A stretch of DNA of 40,407 nt, from positions 1 to 40,407 of the forward strand of contig JAUMUJ010000018.1 of assembly GCA_030530785.1 (NCBI GenBank), written 5' to 3'. This DNA is from Moraxella sp. Its GTDB lineage: Bacteria; Pseudomonadota; Gammaproteobacteria; Pseudomonadales; Moraxellaceae. A program made the translations under genes and the position numbers. The notes under the pieces were generated by a model, which worked only from the letters and a program-made list of their open reading frames with translations, was not told where the DNA came from and searched no databases. Shown piece by piece: positions 19,263 to 27,900 of this stretch (within the stretch, counting starts at the first letter, position 1; the number at the start of each line of letters is the position of its first letter).

Positions 19263-19712
19263 TTATTCAAATGGATTGATAGGCATTGCATTAACAACTT
19301 TGTCAATTTTTGAAAAATCTTTTTGATTGCTACTAATTAGTTCCAAATCACGATTTTTTGCAACTACATAATGAAATAAATCAAATTTTTGTTTATTCAA
19401 TTTAATACCCAAATTTAAGGCAATAAATTCATCACTTCTACTAAAATGAAATATTCTAGCTGTTTGATTTGCAACTTCATCATTGATATTAAACTCCATA
19501 AAATCATCTAATATGTCTTTCATTTCATCAAAATCAATGTTTTGAATACCTTGCAATACTTCGTGACGAATCAGTGGTGTAATGGCAATTTTAACGCTTT
19601 CGTCTTGCAGTAGTTCACTGACTAATTGTCTATCTTGCAAATGCTGCTCATTATTAAAATCGGTATCAAATGCCCCAATTAAAATGCTGGTATCTAATAA
19701 TATATATTTCAT
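19263..19712 (-). CDS. PIN-domain nuclease paired with the upstream ATPase
   Basis: A 149-residue PIN-fold protein, probably an Mg-dependent ribonuclease. The acidic residues expected of PIN are visible: Asp7 in 'ILLDTSILIGA', Glu51 in 'PLIRHEVLQG', Asp111 in 'KFDLFHYVVAKN', and Asp132 in 'SSNQKDF', where the family usually has (T/S)xDxDF. It follows the ATPase with a 1-nt stop/start overlap (TAATG), so the two are translated together. PIN proteins are common toxins of type II toxin-antitoxin pairs, but no VapB-like antitoxin is present here. The neighbour is a 366-residue ATPase instead. AT-rich. The enzymatic role is inferred from the fold. Confidence 0.82.
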   Translation of the reverse strand: MKYILLDTSILIGAFDTDFNNEQHLQDRQLVSELLQDESVKIAITPLIRHEVLQGIQNIDFDEMKDILDDFMEFNINDEVANQTARIFHFSRSDEFIALNLGIKLNKQKFDLFHYVVAKNRDLELISSNQKDFSKIDKVVNAMPINPFE

Positions 19713-20812
19713 TAGGACACCTGACCATTTAATAAATCCAGCAATTTCTTTTTAGCTTTAGATTGGTCAATATTTGCCATATTTTGGCGTTTTAATTCAT
19801 TTAAATTCACGCCAAAGGTATCTTGTAATACATTCTCCAAAAGTCGTGTATTAGGCGAATTGATAAGATGACTGCGTACCACATTATCATCATCTCGTTT
19901 TAATAAATAGGCTTCACCTTCATTGAGCTGTGATAACACCAATGGCGAATGCGTGGTAATATAAAATATGGTGTTAGGAAATAGATTTTTTAAAATTGAA
20001 ATGATTTTAATTTGCCATTCCAAATGTAAATGACTTTCTATTTCATCAATTAACACCACGCCTTTGATATTTAATAAATCTTTTTCGTTGGTAAAGGCAG
20101 AATAACTAGAAATAATGGACTGGATAATTTTTATAATAGATAAAAATCCTGAACTTAGTTCTCGTTCTTGCCCCTCAATAGTTAAGTAAACATTGCCATT
20201 GCCGTCTATTGCTAATTCTTTTTCAATTCTATCATCTAACTTATTTAGAGCAATTAACACACTATCAATATCTGTTTTTCTATTATCCTCCTCTTTTTGA
20301 TAGGGATTAACTGATTTAGCTCTTTCAGAAAACCATTCATTAATATCCAAACTCATACCCAATGACTTTAAATTATTTTGCAATATGGCTTCACTAATTG
20401 TTCTTGATAAAATTTCTCTACGACCAAGAATATCACGCAAAATAAAATTTCCGTGAATTCCTCTGGCTATCTGACTTCTTTGATTTGTTCCTATATAGCA
20501 AATAGCTTCATATTTCTTTGGCAAGTTTTTATCAAAAATTTTACTAAAATCAACTTTACCATTGTCACTTTCTAAATAAAAATCAATATCTTTTGTTTTA
20601 ATATTGCTAAAAAATTTATTTTCAAATAAATAATCCTGTTTATTTGGAATAAATCCAATCACTTGCAATAAAGAATGAAAGAATATTCCCTCCAAAGTCT
20701 TTGTCTTCCCAACCCCATTTGTTCCAAAAAAGGCAAATACTCGCTGATTACTGTCAAGATTTAACTCAACATCGCCAACGCCTTTTAAGTCTTTTATTTG
20801 CCATTTATTCAT
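19712..20812 (-). CDS. ABC-type/AAA ATPase (SMC/RecF-like, AAA_21 type)
   Basis: A 366-residue cytoplasmic ATPase of the SMC/RecF/OLD-like class with all core motifs: Walker A GTNGVGKT at 30-37, ABC signature LSSG at 219-222, Walker B with catalytic Glu in 'GVVLIDEIESHLH' (251-263), and the switch His in 'TTHSPLVLSQL' (287-297). There is no membrane segment, TOPRIM or HNH domain, so nuclease activity would have to come from a partner. The overlapping PIN gene is the obvious candidate. Similar ATPases serve as sensors in anti-phage modules such as PARIS and Septu; this is an analogy, not a homology call. AT-rich, 21 nt after the Fic-like gene. Confidence 0.82.
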   Translation of the reverse strand: MNKWQIKDLKGVGDVELNLDSNQRVFAFFGTNGVGKTKTLEGIFFHSLLQVIGFIPNKQDYLFENKFFSNIKTKDIDFYLESDNGKVDFSKIFDKNLPKKYEAICYIGTNQRSQIARGIHGNFILRDILGRREILSRTISEAILQNNLKSLGMSLDINEWFSERAKSVNPYQKEEDNRKTDIDSVLIALNKLDDRIEKELAIDGNGNVYLTIEGQERELSSGFLSIIKIIQSIISSYSAFTNEKDLLNIKGVVLIDEIESHLHLEWQIKIISILKNLFPNTIFYITTHSPLVLSQLNEGEAYLLKRDDDNVVRSHLINSPNTRLLENVLQDTFGVNLNELKRQNMANIDQSKAKKKLLDLLNGQVS

Positions 20813-20833
20813 TTTATTTACTCAACATACATA

Positions 20834-21487
20834 TTAACTTGTAATACCATACAAACAATGTTCATAAGTCCACGCCACGATTTTTTCATCATTATTCGTT
20901 TCATAAAATTCTGATAATAAACCATTCCAAATTTCAAGCTGATTTTCATTGATATTTAATACACCACAGCCCACCATAATTAGCTGATAATTTGCACAAA
21001 TCAACGCTGTGCGTTTATTACCGTCCCAAAATAACTGACTTCTCATCATATAATACATTGTTTTTAAAATACGATGTGTATTTGATATTGGCAAGGTTTT
21101 AAAATCCTTTAAAGTTTTTTCAACTTCAAATTGTACAGGAATATCTGGCACATAACTTACGCCAATAATACCAACATTGCCCGTTCTTAATTCTCCCCAA
21201 GCAAGGCTTTCATTATAAGCAACATAAGAATTGACTTTACACGCAAACGACAAATCAAATTCACTCTCTGCTGATAGAATAAACTGCCACGCATTTTTTA
21301 AATTTAACACCACTTGAATGTCGTGCGTAGAAACACCACTCACGCCCATACCATCAATAATGGTTTTGGTTTGCGGAAAAGTGGTATTCACCTTTTCTAG
21401 CCGTGAAATACTATGAATGACTTCCACGATATTCTTACGAGCCAAAAAACGATTTTGTTCAAGGGTTAGGTTAAATTTATCTTGCAT
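20834..21487 (-). CDS. Fic-fold protein with Gln in place of the catalytic His
   Basis: A 217-residue Fic/Doc-family protein. The Fic motif (HxFx[D/E]GN[G/K]R) reads QLFWDGNKRT at 151-160, so Gln151 stands where His is normally the general base. The upstream 'WGELRTGNVGI' (97-107) and the helices following the motif fit the Fic fold. Active Fic enzymes transfer AMP or another nucleotide part to a target protein. The His loss suggests altered or absent AMPylation, or a subfamily chemistry I cannot identify. An N-terminal 'TIIDG' (42-46) loosely recalls the inhibitory-helix motif of self-inhibited Fic proteins. It lies between a lipoprotein gene (37 nt) and the ATPase gene (21 nt), all in one direction. 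AT-rich. Confidence 0.78.
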   Translation of the reverse strand: MQDKFNLTLEQNRFLARKNIVEVIHSISRLEKVNTTFPQTKTIIDGMGVSGVSTHDIQVVLNLKNAWQFILSAESEFDLSFACKVNSYVAYNESLAWGELRTGNVGIIGVSYVPDIPVQFEVEKTLKDFKTLPISNTHRILKTMYYMMRSQLFWDGNKRTALICANYQLIMVGCGVLNINENQLEIWNGLLSEFYETNNDEKIVAWTYEHCLYGITS

Positions 21488-21524
21488 AATTTTACATTTA
21501 AACTGTAAGGTGTGTATTACGCAT

Positions 21525-22148
21525 CTATGGATTGCTATGCATCATACCCAATCTTTCATATTGATATTCTAAGCATTTATCTATTTGTTCTGCCATAGAT
21601 TGAGTAAATTCAGAATGAAAAAATTTAATAAAATTCTGTGTATACTCATGACTAAATACTATGCCATCGCCTATCAATGCCTGTTCTTGATTTTTGATAC
21701 TTTTATAACTAACCATTTTTGCATCTGCTCGTTCATCACTTGCGTATAATTTAAAAATATCTTTATATAGCTCATTTACTTTTAAGAGAATTTCACTGTC
21801 CAATATCTTTTTATCATAAGCAATTGTTTGCTCGTCTGCTTGCGATAAATAATGAGCTATTGCTTGCGATAATGGTTTTTCATAAAATTTATTATCAATG
21901 GCATTTTGCATACAGATTGCATATTGTTTTTCCGTGACATCAATTTTGGGATAATCTTGACCATCAGGCTCCTGTATCATCGCATTTTTCAAATAAGCCA
22001 CATTAAAACCAATTTGATTTAATAATATTGGCATTTTATTTTCAATGCTATGATAAAATTTCTGATGTTGGGTAGGTTCTTGTGGTGCATTAGGGGTTGC
22101 ACACGCCATTACTGGCAGACATAACAAAATTGCAATCAATTTACTCAT
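21525..22148 (-). CDS. lipoprotein of unknown function, first gene of the carA-carB cargo
   Basis: A 207-residue product with a signal peptide and lipobox (VMAC, Cys16), then a mostly helical, charged mature domain with two further Cys. ATG 22148 (MSKLIAILL) is chosen because the signal peptide begins there; the open frame to 22202 runs into a hairpin. I do not recognise the family. It has lower G+C than carA and carB. It lies 62 nt downstream of carA and 37 nt upstream of the Fic-like gene in the same direction. It may be part of the Fic-ATPase-PIN module or an independent insertion. Confidence 0.72.
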   Translation of the reverse strand: MSKLIAILLCLPVMACATPNAPQEPTQHQKFYHSIENKMPILLNQIGFNVAYLKNAMIQEPDGQDYPKIDVTEKQYAICMQNAIDNKFYEKPLSQAIAHYLSQADEQTIAYDKKILDSEILLKVNELYKDIFKLYASDERADAKMVSYKSIKNQEQALIGDGIVFSHEYTQNFIKFFHSEFTQSMAEQIDKCLEYQYERLGMMHSNP

Positions 22149-22176
22149 CTTTAAACCCTGATTTGAACCCAAATTC

Positions 22177-22203
22177 GGTGCGTTTATACATAACAAACGC
22201 ACC
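22177..22203. repeat. hairpin between carA and the cargo genes
   Basis: A perfect 9-bp stem (GGTGCGTTT / AAACGCACC) with a 9-nt loop, 8 nt downstream of the carA stop. The T-rich side (TTTATTTTT) is on the plus strand, so it is not a classical terminator for the minus-strand carA transcript. It may protect the carA mRNA end or mark an insertion boundary. Confidence 0.5.
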
Positions 22204-22210
22204 TTTATTT

Positions 22211-23344
22211 TTAGGCTTTCGCCCGCTCAATCTCGCTCACAAATCTATCAAACAGCACAGAACAATCATGCGGGCCGGGACTGGCTTCTGGGTGTCCTTG
22301 AAAACTAAACGCCACTCTATCGGTGCGTTCTATGCCTTGATTAGTACCATCAAACAGTGAACGGTGCGTGGCTCTCAGGTTACTTGGCAAGGTTGTCTCG
22401 TCCACGCAAAAGCCGTGATTTTGTGAAGTAATCATCACCGTGCCGTCGTCTAGGTTTTGCACAGGGTGGTTTGCCCCATGATGACCATGCCCCATTTTCA
22501 TGGTCTTAGCACCGCTGGCCAGAGCCAAAAGCTGATGACCCAAACAAATGCCAAACACAGGAATTTTGGTGGTATCACAAATGGTGCGAATGGCATCAAT
22601 CGCATAATCACAAGCAGATGGGTCGCCAGGGCCATTGGATAAGAAAATACCATCAGGATTTAACGCCAACACCTTTTCGGCAGGCGTTTGTGCAGGAACT
22701 ACGGTTAGCCTGCAACCCCTATCGGCAAGCATACGCAAAATATTGGTTTTTACGCCATAATCATAGGCAACAACGTGGTATTTTAATTCAGGTTGCTTAA
22801 AACCTTTACCCAATTCCCAAGAACCTTGCGTCCAAAGAAATCCGTCTTTATCACAGCATTCTTTGGCTAAATCAAGCCCGCTCATGCTTGGGGCATTTTT
22901 GGCAAGCTCCAACGCACGCTCAACGTCATCGCCCACAATGATTGCCCCATTTTGAGCTCCTTTTTCACGCAGGATACGGGTCAGTTTACGGGTGTCAATA
23001 TCGGCAATGGCAACAACATTATGCTGTTTTAAATAATCACTTAATGACATTTCAGAGCGAAAATTGCTATGCAATAATGGCAAATCACGAATAATCAGAC
23101 CGCTTGCCCATACTTTGTGGATACGTCCAGATTCGGCATCTTCTTCGTTACAACCTGTGTTGCCAATGTGCGGATAGGTCAGCGTTACCATTTGTTTGGC
23201 ATAGCTTGGGTCAGTTAGGATTTCTTGATAGCCTGTCATGGCGGTATTAAAGACGACTTCGCCTACCGTCTCACCGTCCGCCCCAATGCTAACACCATAA
23301 AAAATTGTACCGTCTTGTAGGGCTAAAATGGCTTTTTTGGTCAT
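22211..23344 (-). CDS. carA: carbamoyl-phosphate synthase small subunit CarA
   Basis: CarA hydrolyses glutamine and passes ammonia to CarB. The 377-residue product has the N-terminal CPSase domain ('[35 protein letters not shown]') and a class I glutamine amidotransferase domain with the nucleophile Cys in '[12 protein letters not shown]' and the His-Glu pair in '[11 protein letters not shown]'. ATG 23344 (MTKKAILAL) is chosen for its GGAG ribosome site 7 nt upstream; the in-frame extension to 23377 has no such site. carB is not the next gene: a four-gene block separates them. A leader of roughly 175 nt with repeated motifs precedes carA. Confidence 0.97.
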   Translation of the reverse strand: MTKKAILALQDGTIFYGVSIGADGETVGEVVFNTAMTGYQEILTDPSYAKQMVTLTYPHIGNTGCNEEDAESGRIHKVWASGLIIRDLPLLHSNFRSEMSLSDYLKQHNVVAIADIDTRKLTRILREKGAQNGAIIVGDDVERALELAKNAPSMSGLDLAKECCDKDGFLWTQGSWELGKGFKQPELKYHVVAYDYGVKTNILRMLADRGCRLTVVPAQTPAEKVLALNPDGIFLSNGPGDPSACDYAIDAIRTICDTTKIPVFGICLGHQLLALASGAKTMKMGHGHHGANHPVQNLDDGTVMITSQNHGFCVDETTLPSNLRATHRSLFDGTNQGIERTDRVAFSFQGHPEASPGPHDCSVLFDRFVSEIERAKA

Positions 23345-23530
23345 GACACGCTCCGATTTTTGGCAAAATTTAGGCAAAATTTTTTGGCAGAATTGCCAAT
23401 CATTGATATTTTTTAAAATTCACTCACAAAAAAGTGAATGATTAGAAATAATAACTTACTCTGCAAGTGGGGCAAAAGTTAAGTTTTTATTTTCATAATC
23501 ACTCACTTATCATAAAACTTACTTATTATA
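23345..23530 (-). promoter_or_regulatory. carA promoter and repeat-rich leader
   Basis: A TATAAT -10 on the minus strand (23525-23530) just after the tatD terminator would give a leader of about 170-175 nt. The leader holds a 7-bp hairpin (ATTCACT 23418-23424 / AGTGAAT 23433-23439), two GTGAGTGA copies, a 6-bp hairpin (TTGGCA 23384-23389 / TGCCAA 23394-23399) and two further TTTTGCC copies near the start codon. The -35 is weak. carA is commonly regulated by pyrimidines and arginine; which of these repeats matters cannot be read. Confidence 0.4.
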
Positions 23531-23532
23531 TA

Positions 23533-23563
23533 CAAAAAAGCAGTGATTTACCACCACTTTTTA
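23533..23563 (-). terminator. terminator after tatD
   Basis: On the minus strand an AGTG/CACT core (23542-23545 and 23555-23558) with flanking A/T pairs is followed by GC and six T residues. It begins about 10 nt after the tatD stop. The stem is imperfect. Confidence 0.5.
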
Positions 23564-23570
23564 CATTTTT

Positions 23571-24347
23571 TTAGGTATATTGGTTAAGTAAATCATCAAA
23601 ATTTTGGCTGGTGATTTGCCCAATCTCATCAGAAGGCTTACCAAAAATATCCGCCAGAGCCTTTGCCACATAAGGCACAAAAGACGGCTCGTTATCCCGT
23701 CCACGCTTTGGTACAGGAGCAAGATAGGGACTGTCGGTTTCTATCAAAAGACGGTCAAGGGGCAGTTTTTTAGCAACGTCTTGTAATTCCACCGATTTTT
23801 TAAAACTGACAATCCCCGAAAATGAGATGTATAGCCCCAAGTCAAGGACGGTTTTGGCAAAATCATAATCTTCGGTAAAGCAGTGGATAATGCCATGTTC
23901 GCATTTTTCGGCTTTTAATAGGTCAAGTGTGTCATGATAGGCGTTACGAGTGTGGACGATGATGGGTTTTTTTAGGGTTTGGCTTGCGTAAATGTGTGTG
24001 ACAAAGCTGTGTTTTTGCTCTGCCTTTTTGCTGTCGTCCCAATGATAATCCAATCCCGTCTCGCCAAATGCCCAGACTTTTTTGTCATCTAAACGCACAA
24101 AATCGTCCACACTCACCGCCTTTAACACGTGCTTATCTTGGCATGGATGCAAACCGATACTCATGCCGATGTTGATGTCGTCATTAGATAGGCTTACCCA
24201 TTCTTTAATGTCATCAATCTCGCCAAATTCACAACAAATTGCCATGACACGACTGACCTGCATTTCTTGCAAATTGGCAAGTAGGGCAGGTTTGTCATTT
24301 TGGTAATTTTTTAAATAAGTCAAATGGGCATGGGTGTCGGTATACAT
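23571..24347 (-). CDS. TatD-family metal-dependent hydrolase
   Basis: TatD-family proteins are metal-dependent deoxyribonucleases of the amidohydrolase fold. The 258-residue product has the N-terminal metal-binding 'TDTHAHL', Glu in 'FGETGLDYHW', 'VHTRNA', 'IIHCFTED', and the C-terminal 'LLIETDSPYLAP', all typical of TatD/YcfH/YjjV. ATG 24347 (MYTDTHAHL) is chosen because the family starts just before the DTHxH motif; in-frame upstream ATGs have no ribosome site. It follows the HIT gene in the same direction. Which TatD paralogue it is cannot be decided. Confidence 0.9.
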   Translation of the reverse strand: MYTDTHAHLTYLKNYQNDKPALLANLQEMQVSRVMAICCEFGEIDDIKEWVSLSNDDINIGMSIGLHPCQDKHVLKAVSVDDFVRLDDKKVWAFGETGLDYHWDDSKKAEQKHSFVTHIYASQTLKKPIIVHTRNAYHDTLDLLKAEKCEHGIIHCFTEDYDFAKTVLDLGLYISFSGIVSFKKSVELQDVAKKLPLDRLLIETDSPYLAPVPKRGRDNEPSFVPYVAKALADIFGKPSDEIGQITSQNFDDLLNQYT

Positions 24348-24414
24348 ATGTTTTAACTCACAAAGGGCAGAAAACCCCATCATCATGATAGGATTTTTAA
24401 CCATATCAATGGTT

Positions 24415-24852
24415 TTAAACGCTCATCTTCCAATCAAAGGGCATTTCATAATGACCACGTAACGCCATCATCAAGGTCTGAGTCATGTGCTGTAACACTT
24501 CGGCAGTATAAGGCACGCTTGGTGTGCCCCACACAGGATTGGGCCAGCGACTGTCGTTTTGGTAACGGACAATGTGATGAAAATGTAGCTGTGGCACTTG
24601 GTTGCCCAATGCTGCCACGTTCATTTTATCCGCCCCAAAGATTTTTGCCATCTGGCTAGATGTCCAACTAGATTCACGCAAAAACTGCACTTGGTCGGCA
24701 GACGACAGCTCGTAAATCTCTTTCACGCCCGACACTCGTGGCACTAAAATCAACCACGGAAACTGACAATCGTTCATCAAACGCACGGTAGATAAGGGAA
24801 AATCGCCCACCAAAAAGGTATCTTGGGCAAGTTTTGGGTGTAATTGAAACAT
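24415..24852 (-). CDS. HIT-family (histidine triad) protein
   Basis: A 145-residue HIT-fold protein, probably a nucleotide hydrolase or transferase of the gammaproteobacterial Hit-like group. The histidine triad is visible as 'QVPQLHFHHIVRYQND', and the N-terminal 'FPWLILVPRVSGVKEIYEL' block matches relatives. The substrate is unknown. It lies between mfd (143 nt upstream) and tatD. The 143-nt gap holds a short GGGC/GCCC hairpin (24922-24932) and no other gene that I can see. Confidence 0.85.
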   Translation of the reverse strand: MFQLHPKLAQDTFLVGDFPLSTVRLMNDCQFPWLILVPRVSGVKEIYELSSADQVQFLRESSWTSSQMAKIFGADKMNVAALGNQVPQLHFHHIVRYQNDSRWPNPVWGTPSVPYTAEVLQHMTQTLMMALRGHYEMPFDWKMSV

Positions 24853-24995
24853 CGGTTTTCTCTGTGTTATTTTTAAAAAATCAAGGTTTATCTCAAAAGA
24901 CGAATTTTAACATAAAATGACGGGCTTTGCCCTGATTATTTCATCGCTTTGGTTCAAAGCAGACGTTTAAAACTCAACAATCAACCCACTTGGTC

Positions 24996-27900
24996 TCAAT
25001 CTTCAAGCGGTAATAGATTTTGTGCAAAATAATCCAGCACCCCAAACATCAACTCAGTTCGCTCCGCCAAATCTTTTTCACCCTTAAAGACATGCTTTAA
25101 TCCTGTTGCCCCATTCATGCGATAGCCATCATTTGACTGCACAAGTTTGATGATTGCCATGCCGTCCACAGGGGCATTTGCCTTAAATTCAAGGCTAAAA
25201 CCGTGAGACGTTAGGTCAATTTTTGTGATGCCAATGGGCTGACTTTGTATTCGCATTTTATGCACCAAAAACAAATTTGCCAATGCGGTGGGCATGACCC
25301 CAAAGCGGTCTATCATCTCGGTACGAAGTTCTTTTAATTCGTCCAAATTTTGGGCATTGCCAATGCGTTTATAAAACAACAACCGTTCATGCACATCGCT
25401 CAGATAATCATCAGGAATGAGTGCAGATGCGTGGATATTGATGTCGCTAACCAAGTCAAGTGGGGTCGCCAAACGTGGGGTTTTACCCGCCTTGATGGCA
25501 GAAGTCGCCCGCTGTAACATATCCATATATAACCCAAAACCCACAGACTGCATATTGCCCGACTGCTCTTTGCCCAAAATCTCGCCTGCCCCCCGAATCT
25601 CCAAATCCTCCGAAGCCAACATAAATCCCGCCCCCAACGTATTTGCCCGACTGATGGCATCTAACCGTCTTTTGGCATCTGCCGTCAAACCCTTAATGGA
25701 CGGCACCAGCAAATAACAATACGCCTGATGATGCGACCGCCCTACCCGACCACGAAGCTGATGAAGCTGAGCCAAACCAAATTTATCAGCTCGGTTGATG
25801 ATGATGGTATTGGCATTTGGCACGTCAAGCCCTGTTTCAATGATGGTGCTTGCCACCAGTACGGTGTATTTTTTGTGGTAAAAATCCGCCATCACTGCCG
25901 ACAGCTCACTCTGTGGCATCTGACCATGAGCCATACCCACCCGAGATTCAGGCACAAGTTCACGAAGATGCTGGGCGGTTGCCCCAATGCTTGCCACGTC
26001 ATTATGTAAAAAATACACCTGACCACCCCGCAAAATTTCCCGCAATATCGCTTCTTTAATGGTGCTATCTTGTTTTTCCAGCACAAAGGTTTTAATCGGC
26101 AGTCGCCGAGCAGGTGGTGTGGCAATAATGGAGATGTCCTGCATACCCGACAGTGCCATATTGAGCGTGCGTGGAATGGGGGTTGCGGTCATGGATAAGC
26201 TGTCCACGTCTGATTGTAGGCTTTTGATTTTTTCTTTATGACGCACACCAAAACGATGCTCTTCATCAATAATCATCAAACCCAACTTGTGAAATTTAAC
26301 ATCGCCTTGTAGTAGTCTGTGTGTGCCGATGACAATGTCCACCTTGCCATCTGCCACGTCCGCCAATACCTTATCATGGTGTTTTTTTGTGCCGAAACGA
26401 GACAGGCTCTCAATCTTTACCGCCCAGTTAGCAAAACGGTTTTTAAAGCTGTCTTCGTGCTGGCGAGCAAGTAGCGTGGTTGGCACAAGCACCGCCACCT
26501 GATACCCCGCCTGCACCGCAATAAACGCCGACCGCATGGCAACTTCGGTCTTACCAAAGCCCACATCACCACAGATGAGCCTGTCCATCGGCTTGGATTG
26601 TTTCATGTCGTGCATGACGCTTTGGATTGCCATCATCTGGTCAAAGGTCTCATCATAGGCAAATTCGCTGGCAAACAGCTCATAATTTGCCATGTCTATG
26701 TTAAAGCTAATGCCCTGCTTGGCATGACGGCGAGCTTGGATATTTAACAGCTCGGCAGCGACATCATGGATTTGTTCTAGGGTTTTTTGTTTGGCCCTGT
26801 CCCATTTGCCAGAGCCAAGTTTGGATAACGCCACCGCCTGCGTGTCCGCCCCACCATAGCGACTGATGAGAGACAAGCTGGTAATAGGAACATAAACCTT
26901 TGAATTTTCGGCATATTCTAGCTCAATAAACTCTTGCTCGCCATCACCCACGTCAAGTATCACCAACCCTCGATAGCGGGCAATGCCATGCTCCAAATGT
27001 ACCACAAGCGACCCTTCGGTCATCTCGGCAACCGATTTTACCAAAAACTCATCGGACGCATTGGACGCACGGCGTTGGCGGGTTTGGATAATTTTTCGCC
27101 CAAAAATCTGGGTTTCGCTCATCACACAAAAACCCTGCTCACCTGTCAGCCAAATACCCTGCTCAATCGGGGCGACACTCATCGCCACAGTAGGTCTTTT
27201 TTGGGCAAATTCGGCAAAATCCGCCACCACCGTTAAGGGTAATTTGTCGCCAAACAATTCAAGGAGCATTTGCTTGCGACCTTGTGTCTCTGCCACAAAT
27301 AAAATCGGCTCATCGCAATCTGCCACAAAATCCAACAATCCTGACAGTGGCTCTGTCTCTTTGTGGTTAATGCTCAATGCTGGCACGCTGACACTTGTCT
27401 GCCCCACAAAAGGCGAGATGGCATGATGATGCTGACCAAATTGTACTTTGGCAAAGGCATTTAGCTTGGCAAAAAACGTCTCTTTGGGCAAAAACAGATA
27501 AGACGGTGGCAAAATGGGCTTGTCTTTATCATACTGACGGTCTGTGTAACGACTTTGTATTTGCTCCCAGTGCTTGGCATGACCATTCGCCATCGTATCA
27601 TCGCTGATGATGACGGTATTTTTTGGCAAATAATGAAACAGTGAGCCATCTGACAGCCATTTATCCAGCTCAAAAAACAACGGGGCATAATACTCCACAC
27701 CCGCCGGCACAATGCCATTCATAACATCTTGATAAAACGCCACCTTGCGAGCGGAGACATCGCCAAATATTTGGGCAAAGTTTTGACGAAAGGTTTCTTT
27801 GTCATCAAACGGTAACTCGCCTGCGGGCAACACCCGAAAGCTGTCCACCTGCACCGCCTTTGGCAAATTTAACATGGCATCATCTTGTTTTAGTGCGTCC

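Noticed and set aside
19263..19712. PIN gene as the toxin of a VapBC pair
   Set aside because: No small AbrB/MazE/RHH-like antitoxin gene is next to it; the overlapping partner is a 366-residue ATPase.
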